32,394 nucleotides of DNA. Source: an uncultured Oscillospiraceae bacterium (GTDB lineage: Bacteria; Bacillota; Clostridia; Oscillospirales; Oscillospiraceae). The DNA is taken from the NCBI GenBank assembly GCA_944385395.1, contig CALWXA010000042.1:1-32394 (forward strand), given 5' to 3'. Shown here piece by piece: positions 22,911 to 30,554 of this stretch. The first letter of the stretch is position 1. Each line of letters starts with the position of its first letter. The notes beneath the pieces were generated by a model. That model did not search any database, had not been told where the DNA came from, and was given only the letters and a program-made list of their open reading frames with translations. Both the position numbers and the translations under genes were made by a program.

Positions 22911-22926
22911 ATGCAGATATTTTTTC

Positions 22927-22955
22927 TTGACATTTTCAAAGCGGAAGTATATGTT
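22927..22955 (+). promoter_or_regulatory. Probable sigma-A promoter of copA
   Basis: TTGACA (22927-22932), 17-bp spacer, TATGTT (22950-22955), placing the start about 27 nt before the copA ATG. No CopY- or CsoR-type box is obvious around it. Confidence 0.65.
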
Positions 22956-22988
22956 TTGCTTAGATTTTACTCTGGAGGTGAACCTCTG

Positions 22989-25460
22989 ATGCAGGAATAT
23001 GATATCACCGGGATGAGCTGCGCCGCCTGCAGCGCCCGGGTGGAAAAGGCTGTGGCAGGCCTGGAAGGCGTGGAAGGGTGCAGTGTGAATCTGCTGACCA
23101 ACTCCATGCGGGTAGAGGGCGATGTACCGGAAGAAACGGTGATCCGTGCAGTGGAGCAGGCAGGCTACGGCGCCGCCGTCAAGGGTGGTTCCGCTGCCAG
23201 CACCGCCGTCAAAACCGCCGCCCAGCCCGAGGAGGGCCATCCCCTGGCGGCCCAGGCCCGGCGTCTGGCAGCATCGGTGATCCTGCTGGCGGCTCTGATG
23301 TACGCCGCCATGGGCCACACCATGCTGAATCTGCCGCTGCCGGCCTTTTTTACCGGGAACCCTGTGGCCATCGGGCTTTTGCAGCTGCTGCTGGCCGCCG
23401 GCATCATGCTCATCAACAACCGCTTTTACGTCAGCGGCTTCCGGGCCCTGCTCCACGGCGGGCCCAATATGGATACTCTGGTAGCCCTTGGCTCCTGTGC
23501 CGCCTTTGCCTACAGCACGGTGGTACTCTTTGCCATGACAGGTGACTACGGATTCCATCTCCACGACCTCTATTTCGAGTCCGCCGCCATGGTGGTGACG
23601 CTGATCTCCGTAGGCAAGCTGCTGGAAGCCCGGGCCAAGGGCAAGACCACCAGCGCCCTCCGGGGGCTGATGGAGCTGGCACCTCAGACGGCCATTGTGG
23701 TACGGGGCGGTGCGGAGCAAACCGTTCCGGCGGACACCGTCCGGGTGGACGACATCTTCGTGGTGTATCCCGGACAGCGGATCCCGGTGGACGGCACCGT
23801 CACCCAGGGACAGAGCTCCGTGGATGAATCCATGCTTACCGGTGAGAGCATGCCGGTGGACAAGGAGGCCGGCGACACCGTGGCCGCCGGAACCATGAAT
23901 CTCCGGGGCACCATGCGCTGCCGGGCCACCGGTGTGGGACAGGATACGGCCCTGGCCCGGATCATCCAGGCCGTCAACGACGCTTCCGCCACCAAGGCCC
24001 CCATCGCCAAGATGGCCGACCGGGTCTCCGGTATCTTCGTGCCGGTGGTGATGGTCATTGCCCTCATCACCCTGGCGGTGTGGCTGCTGGCGGGTGAAAG
24101 CTTCGGCTTTGCCCTGGCCCGGGCAGTGGCGGTGCTGGTGATCAGCTGTCCCTGCGCCCTGGGTCTGGCCACTCCGGTGGCCATCATGGTGGGCAGCGGC
24201 GTAGCTGCCCGGAAAGGTCTTTTGTTCAAGACCGCCACCGCACTGGAAGTCACCGGCAAGGCCAAGATCATCGCTCTGGACAAGACCGGTACCATCACCC
24301 ACGGTCAGCCGGTGCTGACGGATGTGGTACCCGCCCCGGGCACTGCCCGGGAGGAACTGCTGGAAACCGCTGCCGCACTGGAAAGCGGCAGTGAACATCC
24401 TCTGGCCCGGGCCATTATGGACTATGTCCAGGCCAACCATCTGACCCCCCGGCAGCCGGAGGACTTTGAGGCCCTGCCGGGCAGCGGCGTCCGGGCCGTG
24501 CTGGACGGCAAGACCCTCTGGGGCGGCAACCGGGAGCTGGCGGAGCAGCACGCTGCCCTGCCGCCGGAGCTGACGGAGCAGGGGGCTGCCCTGGCCGCCG
24601 CCGGAAAAACACCTTTGTACTTTGTCCGGGAAGGGCAGGCGCTGGGCCTGCTGGCAGTGGCGGACACCATCCGGCCCGATACGCCCCAGGCAGTGAAGCA
24701 ACTGCAGCACATGGGCCTGGAGGTAGTGATGATCACCGGCGACAACCGGCCAACGGCGGAAGCCATCGCCGCAGGCGCCGGGATCCGGGAGGTCTACGCC
24801 GATGTGAAGCCCCAGGGTAAGGAAGCCATCGTCCGGCAGCTGCAGGAAAAGGGTACCGTGGTAATGGTGGGTGACGGCATCAACGATGCCCCCGCCCTGA
24901 CCCGGGCAGATGTGGGTATGGCCATCGGCGCCGGTACCGACATCGCCATGGATTCGGCGGATGTGGTCATCGTGGGCAGCAGCCTGACGGATGTGGCCGC
25001 CGCCGTGGATCTCAGCCGCCGGGTGATCCGGAATATCAAGGAAAACCTGTTCTGGGCTTTCGGCTACAACATCATCGGCATTCCCCTGGCCGCCGGTGTG
25101 TTCATTCCCCTGCTCCACTGGGAGCTGGACCCCATGTTCGGAGCCGCCGCCATGAGCCTGTCCAGCGTACTGGTAGTCAGCAATGCACTGCGTCTGAATC
25201 TGGCGGCACGATCCGCCCATCATACAGAAAAGGAGACAAAAGCCATGAAGAAGAAACTCACCATTCAGGGCATGATGTGTGCCCATTGCCAGGCCCATGT
25301 AAAGGAAGCTCTGGAGAAGGTCCCCGGCGTTGCGGCGGCGGAGGTAAGCCACGAAGCCGGCTCCGCCCTGGTGACGCTGTCCGCTCCTGTCACCGACGAG
25401 ACCCTGCGCCAGGCAGTAGAAGGTGCCGGGTATACCCTGGTGTCCGTGGAGAAAGCATAA
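22989..25460 (+). CDS. copA: Copper-translocating P-type ATPase with N- and C-terminal HMA domains
   Basis: P1B-type ATPase that exports Cu(I) across the membrane, 823 aa. An N-terminal heavy-metal-associated domain has GMSCAAC (C11, C14). The core shows TGES in the actuator domain ([15 protein letters not shown]), the membrane metal site C387-P-C389 (ISCPCALG), the phosphorylated Asp431 (DKTGT), the nucleotide-domain SEHPLA and GDGINDAP near 628-635. A C-terminal HMA domain begins at residue 753 with MCAHC (C764, C767). CPC plus the HMA type favour copper or silver over zinc. GGAGGTG precedes ATG 22989; longer in-frame starts upstream fall in the promoter. Eight membrane helices are expected. 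Confidence 0.95.
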   Translation: MQEYDITGMSCAACSARVEKAVAGLEGVEGCSVNLLTNSMRVEGDVPEETVIRAVEQAGYGAAVKGGSAASTAVKTAAQPEEGHPLAAQARRLAASVILLAALMYAAMGHTMLNLPLPAFFTGNPVAIGLLQLLLAAGIMLINNRFYVSGFRALLHGGPNMDTLVALGSCAAFAYSTVVLFAMTGDYGFHLHDLYFESAAMVVTLISVGKLLEARAKGKTTSALRGLMELAPQTAIVVRGGAEQTVPADTVRVDDIFVVYPGQRIPVDGTVTQGQSSVDESMLTGESMPVDKEAGDTVAAGTMNLRGTMRCRATGVGQDTALARIIQAVNDASATKAPIAKMADRVSGIFVPVVMVIALITLAVWLLAGESFGFALARAVAVLVISCPCALGLATPVAIMVGSGVAARKGLLFKTATALEVTGKAKIIALDKTGTITHGQPVLTDVVPAPGTAREELLETAAALESGSEHPLARAIMDYVQANHLTPRQPEDFEALPGSGVRAVLDGKTLWGGNRELAEQHAALPPELTEQGAALAAAGKTPLYFVREGQALGLLAVADTIRPDTPQAVKQLQHMGLEVVMITGDNRPTAEAIAAGAGIREVYADVKPQGKEAIVRQLQEKGTVVMVGDGINDAPALTRADVGMAIGAGTDIAMDSADVVIVGSSLTDVAAAVDLSRRVIRNIKENLFWAFGYNIIGIPLAAGVFIPLLHWELDPMFGAAAMSLSSVLVVSNALRLNLAARSAHHTEKETKAMKKKLTIQGMMCAHCQAHVKEALEKVPGVAAAEVSHEAGSALVTLSAPVTDETLRQAVEGAGYTLVSVEKA
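25245..25460 (+). CDS. Possible nested CopZ-like copper chaperone (internal start in copA)
   Basis: The last 71 codons of copA form a complete HMA domain starting with ATG 25245 ([15 protein letters not shown]). Directly upstream, inside the linker after the last membrane helix, lies AAAGGAG (25229-25235), nine bases from the ATG, the best spacing one could want. Ribosomes could therefore also start here and make a free CopZ-sized chaperone that hands Cu(I) to CopA. E. coli copA makes a separate chaperone by another route, ribosomal frameshifting. The site could equally be a relic of a copA-copZ gene fusion. Expression is not proven. Confidence 0.45.
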   Translation: MKKKLTIQGMMCAHCQAHVKEALEKVPGVAAAEVSHEAGSALVTLSAPVTDETLRQAVEGAGYTLVSVEKA

Positions 25461-25477
25461 ATATACAAATACAAAGA

Positions 25478-25513
25478 GAGCTGTCCTGCGTTGGCAGGGC
25501 AGCTCCTTTTTGC
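25478..25513 (+). terminator. Terminator of copA
   Basis: GAGCTGTCCTGC (25478-25489) pairs with GCAGGGCAGCTC (25494-25505, one G-U) around a GTTG loop, followed by CTTTTTG. Confidence 0.9.
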
Positions 25514-25567
25514 TCTGTTTTCTTTCCCTTGTATACGATATTTCATGGTTTCCTTTTGTGTATTCCG

Positions 25568-25596
25568 TTGACAGACGGGATGCAGGCGGATATAAT
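25568..25596 (+). promoter_or_regulatory. Consensus sigma-A promoter of the lipoprotein gene
   Basis: TTGACA (25568-25573), 17-bp spacer, TATAAT (25591-25596): a full consensus match. The leader is about 75 nt. Confidence 0.88.
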
Positions 25597-25676
25597 ATAT
25601 CTACCATAACTGTATAACTTTTCAGTTTCTGTTGCTTTCCGATGCCATCCCCAACCAGATAAAGGAGGTCAGGATC

Positions 25677-26123
25677 ATGAAGCGCATGGGAATCATAAGT
25701 TGTCTGTTGGCCCTTCTGACGGCGCTGCTGCTCACCGGCTGTGGCATGCCCAATGTAACCCAAACAGAGGGGGAGCAGTTCACCGTGGAACTGAAAGATC
25801 CCTACTATGCCGACGGTTTTCTCACCTGGGATCTGGTCTTTGTCCCCACGGGAGCGCTGCAGCAGGAGCTGAGCAGCGATGCGGAGCAGGATCCTTTGGA
25901 GCAGATCTGGGCGGCGCTGAATCCCCAGGCCACCTATGCCGGGGAGGAAGTGCCCATCTCCGGTTCCAGCGGCGCAGTCAGCCGTGAGGGAGATGTGCTG
26001 CAGTCGGTGACGATCCACGTGGAGCTGATCATTCCCGCTGAGGACGCCAAGCAGGGTCAGCCGGTGGAGATCCGGCTGGAAGGAGCCCAGGAAGCCCTGC
26101 AGCTCCCGCTGCCCAACGCATAA
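25677..26123 (+). CDS. Small lipoprotein of unknown function
   Basis: A 148-aa predicted lipoprotein. The signal peptide MKRMGIISCLLALLTALLL ends in the lipobox LTGC at about residues 19-22, so the cysteine would be lipid-modified and the protein anchored outside the membrane. The mature part is acidic and predicted mostly beta (FTVELKDPYYADGFLTWDLVF, VTIHVELIIPAEDAKQGQPV); I do not recognise a family. AAAGGAGG precedes ATG 25677; an in-frame start 15 codons earlier would spoil the signal peptide. It is monocistronic, with a consensus promoter and a 15-bp terminator. Confidence 0.82.
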   Translation: MKRMGIISCLLALLTALLLTGCGMPNVTQTEGEQFTVELKDPYYADGFLTWDLVFVPTGALQQELSSDAEQDPLEQIWAALNPQATYAGEEVPISGSSGAVSREGDVLQSVTIHVELIIPAEDAKQGQPVEIRLEGAQEALQLPLPNA

Positions 26124-26132
26124 CCACATCAG

Positions 26133-26165
26133 AAAAAGGCGGAGTCCTGAGGACTCCGCCTTTTT
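26133..26165 (+). terminator. Bidirectional terminator between convergent genes
   Basis: A perfect 15-bp stem (26133-26147 with 26151-26165, core GGCGGAGTCC) with a TGA loop, flanked by A5 and T5, serves the lipoprotein gene on the plus strand and the XRE gene on the minus strand. Confidence 0.92.
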
Positions 26166-26171
26166 GCGTCT

Positions 26172-27149
26172 TTAATTGCGCTTCATGGCCCACATGCGGC
26201 ACAGCGGCTGAATGATTCCAAACAGAATGCCGGCTACCGGCCACACCAGCCATGTGATATCCCACCGGTTGGTGGCAAAGCTCCAGCCCAGATAGATGGC
26301 CACCGCTGCCATCCAATACACGGCAGCGATGGTCTCTATCAGGTGGCTGTGCTCCTTTTCTCTGGGGGAATATTCGCCCTCCTGCAAAAGCTTCTGCATA
26401 CTGGCCCAGCGCACGCCGGTCAGTACCAGCAGCGCCGCACCCATGCCTGCCAGCAAAATGGTGAGGCACAGCAATTTCATCACCAGCAGCTCCTGCTGCG
26501 TCAGCGCACCCATCAGCAGCGGCACAGGAGAAAGCACACACAGGCATACCCCCAGTATGCTGCAGATCACATAGGTGTTCCAATAGCTCTTCTGCCGCTG
26601 CCGGACCATACCCCTGACGCCATACTCCGTGCGGAAGATCTCCTGATCCAGAAACGCATAAGGGGTATTCTTCATGCCGCAGAAGATAAACAGCGCCACG
26701 GCTGCCGTCACCATCAGCAGCAAGGCACAAAGGCCAGCCCCCACAGCTACCGATTCCGGCACGCCGGAACCGGGCTCCTGGGACAGTGCCAGCAGCCAGA
26801 GCAGGGGAAGCACCGCTGTCACGCACAGAAGCACGCCGCCGGCAATGATGGCCGCTGCCGTTTGCCGCCAGGCAAGGAAGTCGTTGGCCTGGGTCAGGGT
26901 AACACATCTGAGGGCGGTATCCTCCGCCCCATCGTCGTATTCTTCCTCTTCCAGCTCATCTTTCAGCAGGTAATCTGTGGTAACGCCAAAGAGATTTCCC
27001 AGCTGCAGGATCTTTTCCAGGTCCGGCACCGTCTGGGCACTTTCCCACTTGGACACAGCCTGGCGGGATACGCCCATCTTCTCCGCCAGCTCCTCCTGGG
27101 ACCAGCCGTTTCGTTTGCGCATCCGGATGATCTTATCGGCTAAAATCAT
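26172..27149 (-). CDS. XRE-family regulator fused to a six-helix membrane domain
   Basis: The 325-aa protein begins with a Cro/C1-type helix-turn-helix (about 1-60: RMRKRNGWSQEELAEKMGVS, RQAVSKWESAQTVPDLEKIL). An acidic linker (DELEEEEYDDGAED, about 67-80) leads to six predicted membrane helices, among them IIAGGVLLCVTAVLPLLWLL, VGAGLCALLLMVTAAVALFI, YVICSILGVCLCVLSPVPLL and LCLTILLAGMGAALLVLTGV. DNA binding from the membrane would let it respond to an envelope or membrane signal; target and signal are unknown. The start ATG 27149 follows GGAGGAAT; upstream in-frame codons are not plausible. The neighbouring lipoprotein gene converges on it. Similar HTH-membrane proteins are common in Clostridia. 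Confidence 0.85.
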   Translation of the reverse strand: MILADKIIRMRKRNGWSQEELAEKMGVSRQAVSKWESAQTVPDLEKILQLGNLFGVTTDYLLKDELEEEEYDDGAEDTALRCVTLTQANDFLAWRQTAAAIIAGGVLLCVTAVLPLLWLLALSQEPGSGVPESVAVGAGLCALLLMVTAAVALFIFCGMKNTPYAFLDQEIFRTEYGVRGMVRQRQKSYWNTYVICSILGVCLCVLSPVPLLMGALTQQELLVMKLLCLTILLAGMGAALLVLTGVRWASMQKLLQEGEYSPREKEHSHLIETIAAVYWMAAVAIYLGWSFATNRWDITWLVWPVAGILFGIIQPLCRMWAMKRN

Positions 27150-27239
27150 GGTTCTATTCCTCCGCTCACCGTTTGATGGGAAGATCCGTTCCTCTCCCTC
27201 TGCGGCAAGTATACCGGTTCCGTTTCTTGCCTGCCACCT

Positions 27240-27270
27240 ACCGGCGGCTTGCAAGTTGTCAACCGCCGGT
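27240..27270. repeat. Inverted repeat overlapping the rlmD stop
   Basis: ACCGGCGG (27240-27247) and CCGCCGGT (27263-27270) flank 15 bases. The rlmD stop codon falls within this structure. No U-tract follows on the minus strand, so it is at best a weak terminator between rlmD and the XRE gene. Confidence 0.4.
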
Positions 27271-28617
27271 TGCAACCATTTCACGCTGCAGCAACACCAC
27301 CGTCTCGACATGCGCCGTGCCGGGGAACAAATCCACGGCGGCGGCCCGGCGGACGGTATAGCCCAGTTGGGCAAAGCGGGCCACATCCCGGCCCAGGGTG
27401 GCCGGGTCGCAGGAGACATACACGATGCGCTCCGGGTTCATGGCGGCGGTTGATTCCACCACCTCCGGCGCAAGCCCCTTCCGGGGCGGGTCCACGCAGA
27501 TCACATCCGGCCGCAGGCCCCGCCGGGCCAGCTCCGCCGCCGCCTGGGCAGCATCACCGCAGATAAATTCCACATGATCCAGCCCATTGCACCGGGCATT
27601 TTCCCAGGCATCGGCAATGGCCTCCGGCACGATCTCGGCGCCGATGGCCTCCTTGGCTTTCCGGGCCATCACCTGGGTGATGGTGCCGGCGCCGCAATAG
27701 AGGTCCAGCACCAGTTCCGAACCGGTGAGTCCAGCGTATTCCACCGCCAGCTCATACAGCCGCTGGGCCTGCTGGCGGTTCACCTGATAGAAAGACGGCA
27801 CCGACAGCCGGAAGGTAAGGCCGCAGAGGGTATCGGTGAGCACATCGCTGCCCCAAAGAGTACGGTACTCCTTGCCCAGAATGGTGTTGCCCCGGCCCCG
27901 GTTGATCCCCAGCACGATGCCCACCGCATCCGGCACCGCCCGGCGCAGCAGCTCCGTCAGCTCCTGCTCATGGGGCAGGGCATCGCCGTTGGCCAAAACA
28001 CAGACGAGGGACTGGCCCAGAGCATTGGTCCGGACATAGAGGTGGCGCAGAAGGCCCTTGCCGCTGCCTTCATCAAAGCCCGGTACATGAAACTGCCGTA
28101 TGTACTGCCGCAGGGCCTGGGCCGCAGCGTCCGCCTGGGGCTTCTGGATAAGACATCCCGCCGTTTCCACCACCTCATGGGTTCTGGCACGGTAAAAGCC
28201 CACCCGGCCGTCAGGCGCAATGGGATACTGGCTTTTGTTGCGGTAGTGCAGGGGGTCCTCCGCACCCAGGATGCGCTCCGTCACCACCGGGCTGCCGCCC
28301 AGCCGCTGCAGGGCGTCATCCACCCGCTGCCGCTTGGCCCAGATCTCCTCTTCATAGGTCATATGGCGGAAATCGCAGCCGCCGCAGCGTCCGTAATAGG
28401 GGCAATCCGGCGTCTGGCGGCGGCCGGAGGATTCCAGCACCTCCGTCACTTTACCAAAAGCAGTATTTTTCAGCACCTTCAGGATGCGTACATCGCACAC
28501 CTCGTCCCGGATGCCGCCGTGGACGAACACCACCTGTCCGTCCACCCGGGCCACCCCCAGTCCCTGGGCGGAATAGCCCAGAATCCTGGTGCGGCAGACG
28601 CTATTTTTCTCCAGCAC
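27259..28617 (-). CDS. rlmD: 23S rRNA (uracil-C5)-methyltransferase, RlmD/RumA family
   Basis: SAM-dependent enzyme that methylates C5 of a uridine in 23S rRNA (U1939 for E. coli RlmD), 452 aa. An N-terminal TRAM domain (about 5-62) is followed by the iron-sulfur cysteines C72, C78 and C81 (CPYYGRCGGC). The SAM motif is VLDLYCGAGTIT, then DPPRKGL, and the catalytic C403 is in YVSCDPATL. The start is GTG 28617 with GGAGG five bases upstream. Firmicutes often carry RlmCD-like paralogues that modify two sites (U747 and U1939), so the exact target is open. Confidence 0.92.
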   Translation of the reverse strand: MLEKNSVCRTRILGYSAQGLGVARVDGQVVFVHGGIRDEVCDVRILKVLKNTAFGKVTEVLESSGRRQTPDCPYYGRCGGCDFRHMTYEEEIWAKRQRVDDALQRLGGSPVVTERILGAEDPLHYRNKSQYPIAPDGRVGFYRARTHEVVETAGCLIQKPQADAAAQALRQYIRQFHVPGFDEGSGKGLLRHLYVRTNALGQSLVCVLANGDALPHEQELTELLRRAVPDAVGIVLGINRGRGNTILGKEYRTLWGSDVLTDTLCGLTFRLSVPSFYQVNRQQAQRLYELAVEYAGLTGSELVLDLYCGAGTITQVMARKAKEAIGAEIVPEAIADAWENARCNGLDHVEFICGDAAQAAAELARRGLRPDVICVDPPRKGLAPEVVESTAAMNPERIVYVSCDPATLGRDVARFAQLGYTVRRAAAVDLFPGTAHVETVVLLQREMVATGG

Positions 28618-28633
28618 GGCGTCCTCCTTCTCC

Positions 28634-28668
28634 CCAAAAACAGGGCAGACGGCAACGTCTGCCCTGTT
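28634..28668 (-). terminator. Terminator of the beta-CASP gene
   Basis: A perfect 13-bp stem: AACAGGGCAGACG (28639-28651) with CGTCTGCCCTGTT (28656-28668), GCAA loop. On the minus strand TTTTTGGGG follows, directly before the rlmD ribosome binding site. Confidence 0.88.
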
Positions 28669-28678
28669 GGGATGTTGA

Positions 28679-30283
28679 TCAGAAATCGAATTTCTCCATC
28701 AGCTTGCGGATGGCCTCGGCAAAAGCGGCCAGGCTCTTGTTGTCCCGGCCCTTGCTGCGGCGGATGAGGGACATCAGGGCATCGCCGGCGCTCAGCAGCT
28801 TCTGGAACGCAGCAGTCTCCCGTGCAGCACCCTCGAACGGCTTCTTGGGCTTCTCCGGCAGGTAACCGGCCTTCACCTGCTGATCGGTGATGAGGTCGTA
28901 TTCCTCGGTATACAGAGGCCCGTGGGCGGTAAAGCCCAGCTTCTCCAGATCCCGGACGAAGGAGGGCACCACATCCCGGTCACCATGGACCACGAAGATG
29001 TGCCGGGGCTTTTCCGGTGCAAAGGCCTGGGCCCACTGCAGCAGATGGTCGTGGTCTGCGTGGGAGGAAAGACCCTGGAAATTCACGATCTTGGCCCGGA
29101 CGGCCACTTCCTCGCCGAACATTTTCACCGACTCGGCGCCCTCCAGGAGATGCCGGCCCAGAGTGCCCGGGGACTGGAAGCCCACAAACACCACGCTGCT
29201 CTCGGGACGCCAGAGGTTGTGCTTCAGGTGATGCCGGATCCGGCCGGCGTCGCACATGCCGGAAGCGGAGATGATGACCTTGGGGGTGGGATCCAGGTTC
29301 AGCATCTTGGATTCCTCGGTGCTCTCCGTCAGGTGCAGCCCCGGGAACTGGAACATATGGGTGCCGTCAGACACCAGCTCCAGCGCATCTTCATCCAGAT
29401 AGCCCCGGAGATCACCACAGAAGATGGTGGTGGCCCGCTTGGCCAGGGGACTGTCCACGTACACCGGGAAATCCGCCACGGAAGTCACCAGATTCTTGTC
29501 CTTGATCTCCCGGATGAAGTACAAAAGCTCCTGGGTACGGCCCACGGCAAAGGAGGGGATCACCACGTTGCCGCCCTTGCCCAGCGTCTCGTCGATGATC
29601 TGAGCCAGCTCGTCGGTATAACTCCACACCTCGGTGTGGTTACGGTCGCCGTAGGTACTCTCCATCACCACATAATCCGCCTGAGCGAAGGTCTGGGGAT
29701 TGCGGATGATGGGCTGATTCACCTTGCCGATGGCGCCGGAAAAGACGATCGTACGCCGCTCGTCCCCTTCCGTCAACGTCAGGCGGACACTGGCCGAACC
29801 CAGCAGATGACCTGCGTCGATGAATTCCGCCGTGACGCCTTCCGTCAGCGCCACCTGCTCACCGTACTCACAGGTCTGCAGGAATTCCGGCAGACGCATG
29901 GCGTCGGCCACCGTATAGAGCGGCTCCACCTCCGGACGGCCGGCCCGGCGGTTCTTCCGGTTCTGGTACTCGGCATCGCTTTCCTGGATATGGCCGGAGT
30001 CCTGGAGCATGATATCCAGCAGCTCGGCGGTAAGGCGGGTGGTGATGACCCGGCCGGAAAAGCCCTGTTTGATCAGCAGCGGCACCCGGCCGGAGTGGTC
30101 AATGTGGGCATGGGTGATGATCACAAAATCGATGGTGTTGGGGGCAAAGGGCAGCTGGGCATTGTCGATCTCATCCCGGCCCTGCTGGAGCCCGCAGTCC
30201 ACCAAAATCCGTTTCCCGTTGATCTCCAGGCAGTGGCAGCTGCCGGTGACGCAATGGTCCGCTCCGAAAAAGCTGAGCTTCAT
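28679..30283 (-). CDS. Metallo-beta-lactamase fold, beta-CASP RNase-like protein with an altered metal site
   Basis: This 534-aa protein has the metallo-beta-lactamase plus beta-CASP architecture of CPSF-73-like RNA nucleases. Visible motifs: D29 (LVDCG), HAHIDHSG (58-65), H159 (DAGHLLGSAS), the beta-CASP acidic motif (MESTYGDR), the serine-rich SASGMCDAGRIRHHL, SSHADHDHL and the late His in FVVHGD. The oddity is motif 4: FSGAIGK at 181-187, where the family has FSGDIG. Residue 184 is Ala (GCC) instead of the metal-bridging Asp. The enzyme may be weak, use one metal, or be inactive. The start ATG 30283 (MKLSFFGADHCVTGSCH) is preceded by GGGAAAGGAAG. It is divergent from secA, with its own promoter and terminator. 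Confidence 0.9.
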   Translation of the reverse strand: MKLSFFGADHCVTGSCHCLEINGKRILVDCGLQQGRDEIDNAQLPFAPNTIDFVIITHAHIDHSGRVPLLIKQGFSGRVITTRLTAELLDIMLQDSGHIQESDAEYQNRKNRRAGRPEVEPLYTVADAMRLPEFLQTCEYGEQVALTEGVTAEFIDAGHLLGSASVRLTLTEGDERRTIVFSGAIGKVNQPIIRNPQTFAQADYVVMESTYGDRNHTEVWSYTDELAQIIDETLGKGGNVVIPSFAVGRTQELLYFIREIKDKNLVTSVADFPVYVDSPLAKRATTIFCGDLRGYLDEDALELVSDGTHMFQFPGLHLTESTEESKMLNLDPTPKVIISASGMCDAGRIRHHLKHNLWRPESSVVFVGFQSPGTLGRHLLEGAESVKMFGEEVAVRAKIVNFQGLSSHADHDHLLQWAQAFAPEKPRHIFVVHGDRDVVPSFVRDLEKLGFTAHGPLYTEEYDLITDQQVKAGYLPEKPKKPFEGAARETAAFQKLLSAGDALMSLIRRSKGRDNKSLAAFAEAIRKLMEKFDF

Positions 30284-30335
30284 GGCATTCTTCCTTTCCC
30301 GCTGTATGGCGCTTACCTGCTGTTGTATGGCCGGA

Positions 30336-30356
30336 CGCAGGAAAATCTCTCCTGCG
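30336..30356 (-). promoter_or_regulatory. Hairpin in the 5' leader of the beta-CASP gene
   Basis: CGCAGGA (30336-30342) and TCCTGCG (30350-30356) form a 7-bp stem near the 5' end of the predicted mRNA (start near 30366). Such hairpins often stabilise mRNA; no function is shown. Confidence 0.4.
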
Positions 30357-30372
30357 CCGGTAAGATAGCTTG

Positions 30373-30401
30373 ATTATAACATTCTTTCCGGCCAGCGGCA
30401 A
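30373..30401 (-). promoter_or_regulatory. Sigma-A promoter of the beta-CASP gene
   Basis: On the minus strand: TTGCCG (30401-30396), 17-bp spacer, TATAAT (30378-30373). The leader is about 82 nt. Confidence 0.78.
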
Positions 30402-30437
30402 CATCTATCCGTATTTGCGAATTTTTTGAAAACTTTG

Positions 30438-30452
30438 CCCCGGTTACCGGGG
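30438..30452. repeat. Palindrome between the divergent beta-CASP and secA promoters
   Basis: CCCCGG (30438-30443) and CCGGGG (30447-30452) around TTA, 17 bp upstream of the secA -35 box and 36 bp upstream of the other. It could be an operator acting on both promoters. Confidence 0.35.
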
Positions 30453-30469
30453 GATTGGGCAGAATACCT

Positions 30470-30498
30470 TTGCATCTGACAGGGCCGTGTGCTATACT
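30470..30498 (+). promoter_or_regulatory. Sigma-A promoter of secA
   Basis: TTGCAT (30470-30475), 17-bp spacer, TATACT (30493-30498). The leader is about 50 nt. Confidence 0.75.
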
Positions 30499-30554
30499 GT
30501 ATTGGTATGATTTTGTCATTTTACTTCCCTGAAAGAAAGGATGCGGCAATAGAT

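Noticed and set aside
22740..22915. A cobalamin or other known riboswitch on either strand of the region before copA
   Set aside because: Short matches to conserved boxes appear (for example CAGGATAC), but the ordered set of conserved elements of the classes I know is missing.
22740..26129. An 1129-codon open frame antisense to copA and the lipoprotein gene
   Set aside because: It is a shadow of copA caused by the same GC-rich codon choice, and copA has all catalytic motifs.
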